Positions 27,178 to 36,970 of a stretch of 64,000 nucleotides of DNA are shown here, piece after piece. The position numbers and the translations under genes were made by a program. Source of the DNA: an uncultured Carboxylicivirga sp. (GTDB lineage: Bacteria; Bacteroidota; Bacteroidia; Bacteroidales; Marinilabiliaceae); contig CANNEA010000012.1 of NCBI GenBank assembly GCA_947503525.1, positions 1 to 64,000 on the forward strand. Reading direction: 5' to 3'. Below the pieces are notes generated by a model that was not told the origin of the DNA, did not search any database, and saw only the letters and a program-made list of their open reading frames with translations. Numbering within the stretch: position 1 is the first letter of the stretch; each line of letters starts with the position of its first letter.

Positions 27178-28167
27178 TTAACTTTCTGTCTTTGTTGAGT
27201 CACTTTCTGAAGTCTCGTTTTGGACAAGTTTATCAGACTGGGGAAGCATGATCGAATAGCTCTTTTTTGCCGTGTTGGTTAAATAAGCTTCTCTTAACCA
27301 AGGATTCAAATCTTTAAGTTCCTTATAGGTAATGTTGTGTTTAATCGCAAAATCAGGGAAACTAGGAACGCCATTGTTTAGTTCAATAGTTTTGGTTTCC
27401 ATTGGTTGGTAGAGATCTTCTGATTTAACATGAAAGCCGTAATGGTCTGGTTTTGATAGTATCTCTTTAATTGCAATAATTCTATAAACATAACGACCGG
27501 TTTCTTCATTAAGCAATAAATCGAAATAGTTATCCACTTTTTGCCGGCTCAATTGGCGGTTTATACCACTTCTGCCCGCATTATAGGATGCAGCTGCTAA
27601 TGTCCAGCTACCGTAATGGTCGTACATCTTTTTTAAATATTTACATGCTGCTTCCGTTGATTTTTCAATATGATAGCGCTCGTCTACTTCTTTACTTACT
27701 TCCAAACCATACTCCTTACCGGTGGTTTTCATAAATTGCCATAAGCCAACTGCTCCGGCAGGAGATTGTGCCCGTGACATTAATCCACTTTCGATTAATG
27801 ACAAATACTTGAAATCATCAGGAACACCATTTTTCTTCAGGATTGGTTCAATGATAGGAAAGTATCTGTTAGCTCTTTTAATAAACAAAACAGTCTGCGA
27901 TTGCCAGTAAGTGTTTACCAATAACTCCCGGTCAAAACTTTCTTTTACATCATAACGGTTGATGGGTACCTCCTCATTGGCGAATGTCATTTGATTAGGT
28001 ATGTCAAGCGAAAAAATGGCATACTTACCTGTTTCATTAATTTCAGTCGTCGGTTTTTCTGGTTCAGCAGAAAAGGTAAATAATTGAAAGGCAATTACCA
28101 CAGCTATGAATGCTGTTGATACTGATAATAGTTTTGTGTAAAAATTCGCTCTCATACTCCGTCCCAT
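27178..28167 (-). CDS. Membrane-anchored lytic transglycosylase (SLT/MltD-like)
   Basis: About 329 residues. The N-terminal membrane segment (LLSVSTAFIAVVIAFQLF) is followed by a family 1 SLT domain. The catalytic Glu lies in YLSLIESGL, with AQSPAGAVGLWQFM and AAASYNAGRSGI completing the fold. A LysM-like tail (ITYKELKDLNPWL) may bind glycan. It cleaves the glycan strands of peptidoglycan. The frame opens at a TTG (28218), but the ATG at 28165-28167 or the one at 28153-28155 gives a better membrane anchor. It lies next to the M56-M23 module, though a terminator separates them. Confidence 0.88.
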   Translation of the reverse strand: MGRSMRANFYTKLLSVSTAFIAVVIAFQLFTFSAEPEKPTTEINETGKYAIFSLDIPNQMTFANEEVPINRYDVKESFDRELLVNTYWQSQTVLFIKRANRYFPIIEPILKKNGVPDDFKYLSLIESGLMSRAQSPAGAVGLWQFMKTTGKEYGLEVSKEVDERYHIEKSTEAACKYLKKMYDHYGSWTLAAASYNAGRSGINRQLSRQKVDNYFDLLLNEETGRYVYRIIAIKEILSKPDHYGFHVKSEDLYQPMETKTIELNNGVPSFPDFAIKHNITYKELKDLNPWLREAYLTNTAKKSYSIMLPQSDKLVQNETSESDSTKTES

Positions 28168-28376
28168 TGCTTCTTTTTTTAAGGCTTTCAAAAATATATC
28201 TTTAGTGAAATAAACCAAAAATTATGCCGTAATTATTGTTTTTAAATAGTACGCTAGTCTTTTAAAAATGTTCGCCTAATCAGTTAAAAAGTTTTTTCAT
28301 CAAAAGTGTTGGCAATCTACTTTGCTTAAAACAATATTGTTAGTAAGTTGTAAATTAATATTCTGAACGTCATTTT

Positions 28377-30041
28377 ATGAGTAAAAAAGCAAAAGGATAT
28401 GTCTTTTTCATTGTGCCACTTATTATTTTAAGTGCTTTATTGGCTTGTAATCCGGTTTCAGATCAATTAATAATTTTGAATCAAGAGGAGAAATTATGGC
28501 TTAAACAGCATGAAAATATTGTTCTGGCTGTTGATAACACATACGCACCATTGAATTTCAAAGGGGAAGATGGTGAATTGACCGGTTTGAATATTGATTT
28601 GGTTCATTTAATGGAACAACGTATTGGAATAAAGATTAAGCTGGAAGGATCAAATTGGAATGAAGCTTTAAATAAAGCAATGAATCATGAAGTTGATGGA
28701 TTAATTAATGCGTCACCCCTTGAAGAACGCAAAAGCAAGCTTAATTTCACTAATGAATTTTTTAAGGATCCATTAGCTTTAGTAACCTATAAAGGAAATG
28801 AGATTCGAAGTTTTGAAAATATCAAATTTCAGAGGATTGCAGCAAAAAAAGGGAGTCAACATTTACACCTTCTTAAAAGTAAGATACCACAGCATTTGAT
28901 TATATCTATCAATACATTAGATGAAGGGATTGATTTGTTATCCACAAAAAGGATTGATGGTATATATGATGATTTAGCTCCGTTATACCATATCATTTCG
29001 TCGATGGGCTATAGCAATCTTAAAGTGGCATTTGTTGAACCTAATAAGGTGGGAGCCCGTATTGCTGTTAGAAATGATGATCTGATTTTACTAGGAATTC
29101 TCAATAAAGCCATTAAAAGTATATCGTCGGAAGAGCGCTTAAGAATTCAGAATAAATGGTTGGCTTTTACACCTAAACGTGATTATACAGTTTATTATAT
29201 TACGATAGGAATTCTCGTGGCTGTTGTGTTGCTGATAAGTTTATGGACCTGGTCATTAACAGCGATGGTTAAAAGACGAACCACAGAGTTAGAAGAAGAA
29301 CTTGTTAGGAGAAAGGAAGCCGAGGTACAGCTTATTAGATCTAAAGAAAAGGCTGAAGAAAGTGATCGATTGAAGTCGGCTTTCTTAGCTAATATCAGCC
29401 ATGAAATCCGAACTCCTATGAATAGTATATTTGGTTTCTCAGAGCTCTTGCAGGTTAATGATTTTTCAAGAGAAGAACAATCGAAGTATTTGAGTCTTAT
29501 ACTAAGTAGTGCAAAGCAATTGCTTTCTATTATTAATGATTTGGTTAATATTTCTAAACTTGAAGCTAATCTGGTAACAGTTGACAAAAGTAAGGTGGAT
29601 GTTACAAAGATGATGGAAGATTTGAAGTCAATTTTTAAGTTAGAAACCAAAAATCAAAATATTGAACTCTCATACGAATGTACTATCAATGGAACCAGCC
29701 ATTTTAATATTGATGAAGTAAAAGTGAAACAGGTTCTTACAAACCTGATTAGCAACTCGATAAAAAACACTGAGAAGGGATTTGTGAATTTTGGTATTAA
29801 GCATGAGAATAGTCACTTACTCCAGTTTTATGTAAAGGATAGTGGTACAGGTATTAACCCAGATGATCATAAAAATATATTTAATCGCTTTTGGAAGGTA
29901 AATAATGGATCAAATGAAAGTGGAACAGGTTTGGGTTTGGCCATTTCAAAGGCACATGTGGAGTTGATGGGTGGCGAGATATGGGTCGAATCGAAATTAG
30001 GTGATGGGGCTGCGTTTTATTTTACGATAGCAATTGAGTAG
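28377..30041 (+). CDS. Sensor histidine kinase with periplasmic solute-binding domain
   Basis: A 554-residue kinase. The N-terminus is hydrophobic with a lipobox-like LLAC (Cys24). A family 3 periplasmic solute-binding domain (about 46-265) opens with LAVDNTYAPLNFKGEDGELTGLNIDL-type residues, followed by a membrane helix at ~273-295 and a short coiled coil. HisKA carries H342 in SHEIRTPMN, and the HATPase has NLISNSIKN, KDSGTGI and GTGLGLA. It probably senses an amino acid or a similar small solute. No response regulator is adjacent. The lipobox may simply be part of a signal anchor. A second kinase follows 44 bases on. Confidence 0.9.
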   Translation: MSKKAKGYVFFIVPLIILSALLACNPVSDQLIILNQEEKLWLKQHENIVLAVDNTYAPLNFKGEDGELTGLNIDLVHLMEQRIGIKIKLEGSNWNEALNKAMNHEVDGLINASPLEERKSKLNFTNEFFKDPLALVTYKGNEIRSFENIKFQRIAAKKGSQHLHLLKSKIPQHLIISINTLDEGIDLLSTKRIDGIYDDLAPLYHIISSMGYSNLKVAFVEPNKVGARIAVRNDDLILLGILNKAIKSISSEERLRIQNKWLAFTPKRDYTVYYITIGILVAVVLLISLWTWSLTAMVKRRTTELEEELVRRKEAEVQLIRSKEKAEESDRLKSAFLANISHEIRTPMNSIFGFSELLQVNDFSREEQSKYLSLILSSAKQLLSIINDLVNISKLEANLVTVDKSKVDVTKMMEDLKSIFKLETKNQNIELSYECTINGTSHFNIDEVKVKQVLTNLISNSIKNTEKGFVNFGIKHENSHLLQFYVKDSGTGINPDDHKNIFNRFWKVNNGSNESGTGLGLAISKAHVELMGGEIWVESKLGDGAAFYFTIAIE

Positions 30042-30085
30042 AGGCATGAATTAGCCTATGTTTTATTAAAGCATAAAGGAATAGG

Positions 30086-32710
30086 ATGAATAGAAGTTTT
30101 CAGTTTGATATGATAATGGATAGTGCTTTACAGGCAACTGTCGTTTTAGATAAGAATACTTTTAAAACCGTTTATTTAAATTTAAGGGCTAAAAAATTAT
30201 TCAATTTACTTGATGTGGATGAGGGCGATATACGCTTGCGTCATTATTGTAATAGAGCAGATCTCTTTAATGAAAAGTCAGCCATTAAATTATTTTATGA
30301 GCTTAATTCTCAATCGTCACAAAGTTTCGATTGGCCGGTACGGCTTGGGAATGTTCGTTGGTTATCTGCTTTTATTAGTCAGTACCAAAGTGAAGGCAAG
30401 CAATATATTGTTATTAGTTTTCGGGATAATACTTTAGAAAAGGAGAGTATTATGCGCCTGGATGATATTGTTTCTTTTCGGGATATGCTTGATCAGTTAT
30501 TATCATATAATACGATGGTATCTGCCGAGAAAGTCCCTACTTTGATTAATGAGTCTTTGGGTACGGTGGGTACATTTTTTAATTGTGATAGAAGTTATGT
30601 GTTTCAATATTCTGAGGATCTTCAATACCATAGTAATATAAATGAGTGGTGTGCAGATGGAATAGAGCCTTATATTGATGATTTGCAAACGATACCCACG
30701 CGAAAGTTTCCTTATCTGACCAAAAACCTGTTAAATAAGGAAATCGTTTGCTTGAATAATATAGGCGAACTTCCGGAAGAGGCAAAAAATGAAAGAGAAG
30801 AATTTGCAAAGGAAGGAATTCAGTCCATTTTGCTAATTCCTTTTATTGAAGGGGAGGAAGTTATTGGTTTTATAGGTCTTGATCACGTTCGAACTTCAAA
30901 AATGTGGACGTCGGTTGAAGTGTCCAATCTTAAACTTTTGGCTAGGGCATTTGCAAATATGCTTCTTCGTGCCAGAAGAGACAAACGAATTCAGGAGCAG
31001 CATGATATGTATCAGACTTGGTTTATGGCCGCCAATGATTCGATAGCCATTTTTAAGAATGGGATATGTGTTGATGCAAACCCTAAGCTATTAAAGGATT
31101 TTGGAAGTTCCAGAAACTATATGTTGGGTAAGAGTTTAGTTGAACTGTCAGCCATTACTCAATTGAATGGGAAATCCCCAACCTATATAAATGTGCATTA
31201 CCAATCGGTACTAGAAGGGAAAGCCCAATTTTTTGAATGGATTCTTAAACGAGAGAACGGAAGTGAACTTCAGGTTGAACTAAGCCTAAATAAGTTTTCA
31301 GATAAGGGTAAGTCGCATGTTATAGGCATTTTTAGAGATGTATCGGAACACAAGCATGCTGTTAAAAACATATTGGAATCAGAGGTTCACGAAGCAAAAG
31401 ATAAGATAAATGCCAGTGCTATGCCCAGGACTGAGCTTTCACTTTTGGAACTATTCGATATTGAGCAGTTGCAAAATATGCAGGATGCATTTTCTTATGC
31501 AACAGGGATTTCTTCTGTTATTACAGATCTGGATGGTAAACCTATTACCCGGGTTTCCTTCTCAAATAAGATTTGTAAAATGGTTCGCACCACAGATGAG
31601 GGGATGAAGATGTGCATGGAAAGTAGTAAAGCTCTTGGGAATTTGGCAAAAGAAGCTCGTAGGCCGGTTTCCAAACCATGTTTGTCTTGTGGTTTTATTG
31701 ATGCAGCTTCCCCAATTATTATTGATGATTTTCATTTGGGAAATTGGGTTGTAGGGCAAGTTCGACCCAACGATTTGAATGTGGATAGATTACTTACTTA
31801 TACGCGAAGTCTGGGTTTAAATGATAATAATGTGGTTCTGGAGTTTGAAAAATTAGTAGAACTTGCTCCGGAACGATTTGATAAGATTCTTAACCTTTTA
31901 AATGTTTTGACCAAAGAGCTATCCGTTCTGGGTTATAATAATCTTAAGCTTGCAAAATCCATCAGGAATCATCTTTCACTGGAACAAAAGCTTAGGATGG
32001 CTAAGCAGCGTGCGGAGGAAAGTGATCGACTGAAATCGGCATTTTTAGCGAATTTATCTCACGAAATTCGAACGCCTATGAATGGGATAGTGGGTTTTTC
32101 TGAGTTATTGCAATACGATGGTTTAACACCTGATGACAGAAGAGAATATGTACGTTTGATTCATCAGAGTTCCAGCCAGCTTTTAAGTATTATCAATGAT
32201 ATTATTGATATTTCGAAGATTGAGTCAGGTCAGATAGATGTACATTCAGGCTACTTTGATTTAAATGAATTGTTTGTTGATTTGAGTTCATTCTTTTCAC
32301 AGGCAGCCGAGTTCAAATCGATTAAGCTAAAGTTTGTAAATGAAGATACCAATGATTTGGAAATTTTCTCTGATGAGGTAAAGCTCAAGCAAGTATTAAC
32401 CAATTTGATTTCGAATGCCATTAAATTTACCTCATTCGGACAGATTGAGTATGGTTATGAACTTAAGGAAAATAACCAACTGTTGGTCTTCGTAAAAGAT
32501 TCAGGTGTTGGAATTGATGCGGATAGTGTTGATTTTATATTTGATCGTTTTTGGCAAGCCAAGGATGTTGATGTTAAAAAAGGAGGTACAGGATTGGGGC
32601 TGGCAATTACTAAGGCCTATGTTGAATTGCTTGGCGGACACATAATGGTGGAATCCAAAGTAGATGAAGGAACATGCTTTAGTTTTCTTATCCCTCGGGT
32701 TTTAAGTTAA
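30086..32710 (+). CDS. Multi-sensor histidine kinase (PAS-GAF-PAS-PocR)
   Basis: An 874-residue soluble kinase with no membrane segment. In order: a PAS-like region 1-~120, GAF ~140-300, PAS ~305-420, a PocR ligand-binding domain ~455-615 with a Cys-rich CLSCGF core and GNWVVGQVRP, HisKA with H659 (LSHEIRTPMN), and HATPase to the end (NLISNAIKF, KDSGVGID, GTGLGLA). It is a cytoplasmic kinase integrating several inputs. Its HisKA region is very close to that of the preceding kinase (ESDRLKSAFLAN in both), which suggests a shared partner or an exchanged catalytic module. A bidirectional terminator follows. Confidence 0.92.
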   Translation: MNRSFQFDMIMDSALQATVVLDKNTFKTVYLNLRAKKLFNLLDVDEGDIRLRHYCNRADLFNEKSAIKLFYELNSQSSQSFDWPVRLGNVRWLSAFISQYQSEGKQYIVISFRDNTLEKESIMRLDDIVSFRDMLDQLLSYNTMVSAEKVPTLINESLGTVGTFFNCDRSYVFQYSEDLQYHSNINEWCADGIEPYIDDLQTIPTRKFPYLTKNLLNKEIVCLNNIGELPEEAKNEREEFAKEGIQSILLIPFIEGEEVIGFIGLDHVRTSKMWTSVEVSNLKLLARAFANMLLRARRDKRIQEQHDMYQTWFMAANDSIAIFKNGICVDANPKLLKDFGSSRNYMLGKSLVELSAITQLNGKSPTYINVHYQSVLEGKAQFFEWILKRENGSELQVELSLNKFSDKGKSHVIGIFRDVSEHKHAVKNILESEVHEAKDKINASAMPRTELSLLELFDIEQLQNMQDAFSYATGISSVITDLDGKPITRVSFSNKICKMVRTTDEGMKMCMESSKALGNLAKEARRPVSKPCLSCGFIDAASPIIIDDFHLGNWVVGQVRPNDLNVDRLLTYTRSLGLNDNNVVLEFEKLVELAPERFDKILNLLNVLTKELSVLGYNNLKLAKSIRNHLSLEQKLRMAKQRAEESDRLKSAFLANLSHEIRTPMNGIVGFSELLQYDGLTPDDRREYVRLIHQSSSQLLSIINDIIDISKIESGQIDVHSGYFDLNELFVDLSSFFSQAAEFKSIKLKFVNEDTNDLEIFSDEVKLKQVLTNLISNAIKFTSFGQIEYGYELKENNQLLVFVKDSGVGIDADSVDFIFDRFWQAKDVDVKKGGTGLGLAITKAYVELLGGHIMVESKVDEGTCFSFLIPRVLS

Positions 32711-32751
32711 AAAAAAAGGGAAGTCAAAACTGACCTCCCTTCATATTTTTA
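32709..32751. terminator. Bidirectional terminator between the kinase and rnfA
   Basis: Arms AGGGAAGTCA (32717-32726) and TGACCTCCCT (32731-32740) have one A-C mismatch and an AAAC loop. They are flanked by an A-run before and a T-rich run after, and lie between convergent genes, so the hairpin can end both transcripts. Confidence 0.75.
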
Positions 32752-32763
32752 TTTCTCTTAGTA

Positions 32764-33339
32764 TTAAACAATACCAGCAAAGCCCATAAATGCTAAAGCA
32801 AGTAGTCCTGCTACAACCAAAGCAATCGGCGTTCCTCTCATACCCTTTGGTACATCCATTAAATCCAACTGTTCACGAATACCGGCGAAAGTAACTAAGG
32901 CTAAACCAAAGCCGACTGCATGAGACATGGCAAATACAACGGATTTAACAATGTTTGTATCTTCCAATCCCAATGCAAGGATAGCAACACCAAGAATGGC
33001 ACAGTTGGTGGTAATCAATGGTAAAAACACCCCTAATGCTTGATATAAAGGCGGGCTTACTTTTTTAAGTATAATTTCTACCAATTGTACTAAGGAAGCA
33101 ATCACAAGAATAAAGGTGATTGTTTGAAGATATTCTACACCGAATGGTTCAAGAACTGCTTTCTGAATAAAGAAAGTAACAATTGTAGCAATTACCATTA
33201 CAAAGGTTACTGCTCCTGTCATACCAATTCCGGTAGATATTTTCTTTGAAACCCCAAGGAATGGGCAAATGCCCAAAAACTGGCTAAGTACAATGTTGTT
33301 GACAAAGATGGCCGAGATAACAATTAATACATATTCCAT
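32764..33339 (-). CDS. rnfA: Rnf complex membrane subunit RnfA
   Basis: A 191-residue, six-helix membrane protein with the RnfA/NqrE opening ([17 protein letters not shown]), including a Cys in the first helix that holds an intramembrane iron-sulfur centre, and the later [14 protein letters not shown] half-repeat with its own Cys. It is the last gene of the rnf operon, three bases after rnfE. The RnfB ferredoxin subunit in the same operon marks this as Rnf rather than Nqr. Confidence 0.94.
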   Translation of the reverse strand: MEYVLIVISAIFVNNIVLSQFLGICPFLGVSKKISTGIGMTGAVTFVMVIATIVTFFIQKAVLEPFGVEYLQTITFILVIASLVQLVEIILKKVSPPLYQALGVFLPLITTNCAILGVAILALGLEDTNIVKSVVFAMSHAVGFGLALVTFAGIREQLDLMDVPKGMRGTPIALVVAGLLALAFMGFAGIV

Positions 33340-33342
33340 ATC

Positions 33343-33930
33343 TTAAGCTTCTTTCTTAACGTGGTTAATAAATGCGATTAAATAACCCAAAGCAATAAAA
33401 GCACCCGGAGCTAATACAAAAACCAGCATACCATAATCTTCAGGGAAAATCATTGTTCCAAATACTTTACCACTTCCTAAAATTTCGCGAAGTGCACCTA
33501 GTATGGTTAGTGCCATTGCAAAACCAAGTCCCATTCCTAAACCATCAATAATGGATGAGCCAATGTTATTTTTAGATGCAAATGCTTCTGCACGACCTAG
33601 CACAAGACAGTTTACCACAATCAAAGGAATAAACAGTCCTAAGGACTCAAATAGATCAGGTAAATAGGCCTGCATAGTCATTTCAACGATGGTTACAAAA
33701 GTTGCAATAACCACAATAAAAGCAGGTATTCTAACTTTATCCGGAATTAAATTCTTAATTAAGGCAATAACTAAATTGGCCATCACAAGCACAAAAGTTG
33801 TTGCTAATCCCATTCCCAATCCGTCAAATGCAGAAGAGGTTACACCAAGTGTCGGACACATCCCCAGTAACAGGGTAAAAACGGCATTCTCCTTGAAGAA
33901 TCCTTTTGAAAAATTATTCCACTGATTCAT
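33343..33930 (-). CDS. rnfE: Rnf complex membrane subunit RnfE
   Basis: A 195-residue membrane protein of the RnfE/NqrD family, paralogous in fold to RnfA: LLGMCPTLGVTSSAFDG early and IPLIVVNCLVLGRAEAFA at mid-length, each with the Cys that shares the membrane iron centre with RnfA. The start overlaps the rnfG stop by four bases (ATGA). Confidence 0.94.
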   Translation of the reverse strand: MNQWNNFSKGFFKENAVFTLLLGMCPTLGVTSSAFDGLGMGLATTFVLVMANLVIALIKNLIPDKVRIPAFIVVIATFVTIVEMTMQAYLPDLFESLGLFIPLIVVNCLVLGRAEAFASKNNIGSSIIDGLGMGLGFAMALTILGALREILGSGKVFGTMIFPEDYGMLVFVLAPGAFIALGYLIAFINHVKKEA

Positions 33931-34559
33931 AGTGAACCTCCTTCCTCTACTGAGGTATTATCGGCAACCGGTTGGTTGTCTTTGTTTTCATTATAGGTTT
34001 CAAAGGCAACCCTGACAGCATCTAAAAATGCTCGAGAGCTGATGGTTGCGGCTGTTATAGCATCTACTTCACCACCATCTTTACTCACGGTAAGGTTATT
34101 GTTTTTAGGATGTTTACCCAATACACTTTGATTCCCTTTATCGGTTTTAAACCAATCGGCCATTTTTGTGCCAAGACCCGGAGTTTCTTTATGCTCCAAT
34201 ATCTGGTAGTTAATTATGGTTCCATCCGGTTTAAGTCCTACCATCACTTTAATTTTACCACTAAATCCTTTGGTAGTCATTGATTCAATTGCGATACCAA
34301 TTAATTTACCATCTTTTTTAGCGGGGAAAAATTTCAGATCAAATCCTTCCTTAGACTTAAGTTCATATACTTCATCCGCAGGATTATTATTAAATCCCGG
34401 AACTACTTCTGTTATGGCCGCTTGTTGCTTAGCTTTTTTAGCGGCTTCAATTGGTCCTTTCGTGAGTTCAAACATAAAACCCAACGAAGCTCCTGCTACA
34501 CCTGTTATTACAAGCAGGGTAAGAACCATGTTTTTTAGCGTCGATTCTGTTTTAGCCAT
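33927..34559 (-). CDS. rnfG: Rnf complex FMN-binding subunit RnfG
   Basis: A 210-residue subunit with one N-terminal membrane helix (~12-31) and a periplasmic FMN-binding domain. The flavin attachment motif reads DAITAATISS near residue 170; the Thr is the expected covalent FMN site. HKETPGLGTKMADWF is the other family signature. The acidic C-terminal tail is short. It is coupled to rnfE by overlap and lies three bases after rnfD. Confidence 0.93.
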   Translation of the reverse strand: MAKTESTLKNMVLTLLVITGVAGASLGFMFELTKGPIEAAKKAKQQAAITEVVPGFNNNPADEVYELKSKEGFDLKFFPAKKDGKLIGIAIESMTTKGFSGKIKVMVGLKPDGTIINYQILEHKETPGLGTKMADWFKTDKGNQSVLGKHPKNNNLTVSKDGGEVDAITAATISSRAFLDAVRVAFETYNENKDNQPVADNTSVEEGGSL

Positions 34560-34562
34560 GAT

Positions 34563-35570
34563 TTACTTTTTACCTGCTGTTTTAACTACTTCGCCAAAAC
34601 GCTTAGGTTTGACGTATTTATCTATAAGTGGTACAAAACCATTCATGATTAGTATAGCAAATGAAACACCCTCAGGGTAAGCTCCAAATACTCGAATAAC
34701 CACTGTTATAACTCCAATGCCAATCCCGAAAATAATCATGCCTTTATTGGCCATTGGCGAACTGACGTAATCGGTAGCCATAAATATGGCTCCTAACATA
34801 AGTCCTCCTGTAAGAATATGGAATAGTGGTCCTGCAAATTGTTCAGGGCTTGCCAAATTAAGGATGCCTGAAAATACGGCAACTGTTGCAATAATTGATA
34901 CAGGAATGTGCCAGGTTATAATTTTACGAATAAGCATGTATACAAGGCCTATCAATAAAGCTACCGCAGCAACTTCACCTGCTGACCCACCTAAGTTTCC
35001 AAAAAACAATTCAGACAATGAAGGTATTTTAGCCATTAATGAGCTCACTGATTCTCCATTTGCTAATCCTTCTTTCATTACTGAAAGAGGAGTTGCACCT
35101 GTTGTGGCATCCAAATAGTTTGTCATGTTCTCACTCGGCTTAGGCCAGAGTGTCATCTGTACAGGGAAAGAGATCAACAAAAATACACGACCTACTAACG
35201 CAGGGTTAAAAATGTTATTTCCTAATCCTCCAAAAGACATTTTACCAATACCGATGGCTACTAAACTCCCAATAATGATAATCCAAATTGGTAAGTTAGT
35301 TGGCATGTTAAAAGCCAAAAGCAGACCGGTTAAGGCAGCGGATCCATCCAATACCGTTGGATTTGTCTTTAACAGATACTTTTGAATGGCCCACTCAAAA
35401 AATACACATGATATAACAGCTGCCATTGTCACGATTAAAGCCCCAAGCCCAAAATAATAGACCGAGGCAGCCAGTGCTGGTAGCAAGGCAATAATCACCC
35501 CGTACATGTTCTTTTTCACAGAGTCGCCACTGTGTACATGCGGTGAAGGTGATACGGTTAACGTGTTCAT
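34563..35570 (-). CDS. rnfD: Rnf complex membrane subunit RnfD
   Basis: A 335-residue polytopic membrane protein of the NqrB/RnfD family. It has the opening SPSPHVHSGDSVKKNMYGVI, LDGSAALTGLLLAFNMP, FNPALVGRVFLL, and the covalent FMN region DATTGATPLS near residue 165. It carries part of the ion-translocation path. Confidence 0.94.
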   Translation of the reverse strand: MNTLTVSPSPHVHSGDSVKKNMYGVIIALLPALAASVYYFGLGALIVTMAAVISCVFFEWAIQKYLLKTNPTVLDGSAALTGLLLAFNMPTNLPIWIIIIGSLVAIGIGKMSFGGLGNNIFNPALVGRVFLLISFPVQMTLWPKPSENMTNYLDATTGATPLSVMKEGLANGESVSSLMAKIPSLSELFFGNLGGSAGEVAAVALLIGLVYMLIRKIITWHIPVSIIATVAVFSGILNLASPEQFAGPLFHILTGGLMLGAIFMATDYVSSPMANKGMIIFGIGIGVITVVIRVFGAYPEGVSFAILIMNGFVPLIDKYVKPKRFGEVVKTAGKK

Positions 35571-35595
35571 ATTATAATGTTATTATTCGTTCTAC

Positions 35596-36927
35596 TTATT
35601 TGTTTCGGCTTCGCATGATATTACCAACTTTACCTTTTCCCAGTCGGATATAATCCAACAATGGGCGGCTCGCCGGGCAAGTGTAGCTACAAGAACCACA
35701 TTCGATGCAATCCATTATTTTTTCTTCTTCTGCTCTATCCCAAATGGCTTTATCAGAAACAGTCATTAACAAATATGGAGATAAGCCCATAGGACAAACA
35801 GATACGCACTTCGAACAGCGAATACACGGTTCCATAGTACCACGCTTGGCTATTTTATCCGGCATGATAAGGATACCCGAACTACCTTTTGTAACTGGCA
35901 CTTCAATTGATGATAATGCTTTACCCATCATCGGGCCTCCACCAATAACTTTACCGGTATCTTCTGGTAGACCTCCAGCTGCATTAATCAATGCTGAAAC
36001 GGGAGTTCCCACACGTGTCAAAAAGTTTGAAGGCTTGCTCACCGATTTGCCGGTTACCGTAACTATACGCTCAAACAAAGGCTTGTTCTTTTGAACGGCT
36101 TCGTACACAGCATAGGTTGTTCCTACGTTTTGTACAACCGCACCAACCTCAATAGGCAATTTTCCAGACGGGATTTGACGCTGTATACAAGCATCAATCA
36201 ATTGCTTTTCTCCTCCTTGAGGATATTGAACTTTAAGAGCTTCTATTGTAATGCCATCATACTTTTGAGCTAAGTTGCTCATGTGATCAATGGCGTCTTT
36301 TTTGTTATTTTCAATCCCAATAATAGCTTTAGTAACATCTAAAGCTTTCATTAAAATTTGAGTCCCCACCATTATCTCTTCTCCTTTTTCCATCATCAGC
36401 TGATGATCTGATGTAAGATATGGTTCGCATTCAACTGCGTTAAGGATTAGTACATCGCAGGTTTTACCCGGAGGTACAGATAGCTTCACATGTGCTGGGA
36501 AGGTTGCACCACCTAAACCAACAATTCCTGCTTCTCCAACTTTTTTTACAATCTCTTCTTTCGAAAGTGTAATGTCCGTTACAAGATCAGCATTTCTGTT
36601 AATGTTTTCATCCCATTCATCACCTTCTACCTTAATGATAATGGCTTTTCTTTTGTATCCACTTGCGTCTAAAATATCATCAACTTTAAACACTTTACCC
36701 GAAACAGGAGAGTGAATGTTGGTTGAAACAAAACCAGTGGACTTAGCTATTAATTGACCCACCTTTACTTCATCGCCTTTTTTAACGACAGGTTCAGATG
36801 GAGCTCCGATATGTTGAGCAATAGGAACCGAAACTTGTTCGGGGACGGGTAAAGTCTCTATCTTTTTGCCAGCCGAAAATTTATTTTCTGCCGGATGAAC
36901 CCCTCCTAGTGAGAATGTTTTTAACAT
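35596..36927 (-). CDS. rnfC: Rnf complex subunit RnfC
   Basis: A 443-residue soluble subunit that binds NADH and FMN. The N-terminus has GGVHPAENKFSAGKK and a barrel-sandwich segment. The middle holds the Nqo1-like fold (GLGGATFPAHVKL, NAVECEPYLTSDH). The C-terminus has two [4Fe-4S] ferredoxin motifs: CIRCSKCVSVCP and CIECGSCSYTCP. It exchanges electrons between NAD and the complex. The length is normal for the short RnfC form. Confidence 0.95.
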   Translation of the reverse strand: MLKTFSLGGVHPAENKFSAGKKIETLPVPEQVSVPIAQHIGAPSEPVVKKGDEVKVGQLIAKSTGFVSTNIHSPVSGKVFKVDDILDASGYKRKAIIIKVEGDEWDENINRNADLVTDITLSKEEIVKKVGEAGIVGLGGATFPAHVKLSVPPGKTCDVLILNAVECEPYLTSDHQLMMEKGEEIMVGTQILMKALDVTKAIIGIENNKKDAIDHMSNLAQKYDGITIEALKVQYPQGGEKQLIDACIQRQIPSGKLPIEVGAVVQNVGTTYAVYEAVQKNKPLFERIVTVTGKSVSKPSNFLTRVGTPVSALINAAGGLPEDTGKVIGGGPMMGKALSSIEVPVTKGSSGILIMPDKIAKRGTMEPCIRCSKCVSVCPMGLSPYLLMTVSDKAIWDRAEEEKIMDCIECGSCSYTCPASRPLLDYIRLGKGKVGNIMRSRNK

Positions 36928-36970
36928 TGATCCTCCTATTTTATATTGTTTTCAATGACTTTATTTAACT

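Noticed and set aside
28168-28218. N-terminal extension of the lytic transglycosylase from a TTG
   Set aside because: The extra residues precede a normal membrane-anchor start and are not expected in the family.
29195-29650. A 151-codon frame antisense to the first sensor kinase
   Set aside because: It lies wholly inside a well-supported kinase and has a Ser/Leu-rich composition typical of the reverse strand of a coding gene.
34216-34680. A 154-codon frame antisense to rnfG and rnfD
   Set aside because: It spans two firm rnf genes and shows no domain, so it is a reading-frame shadow.
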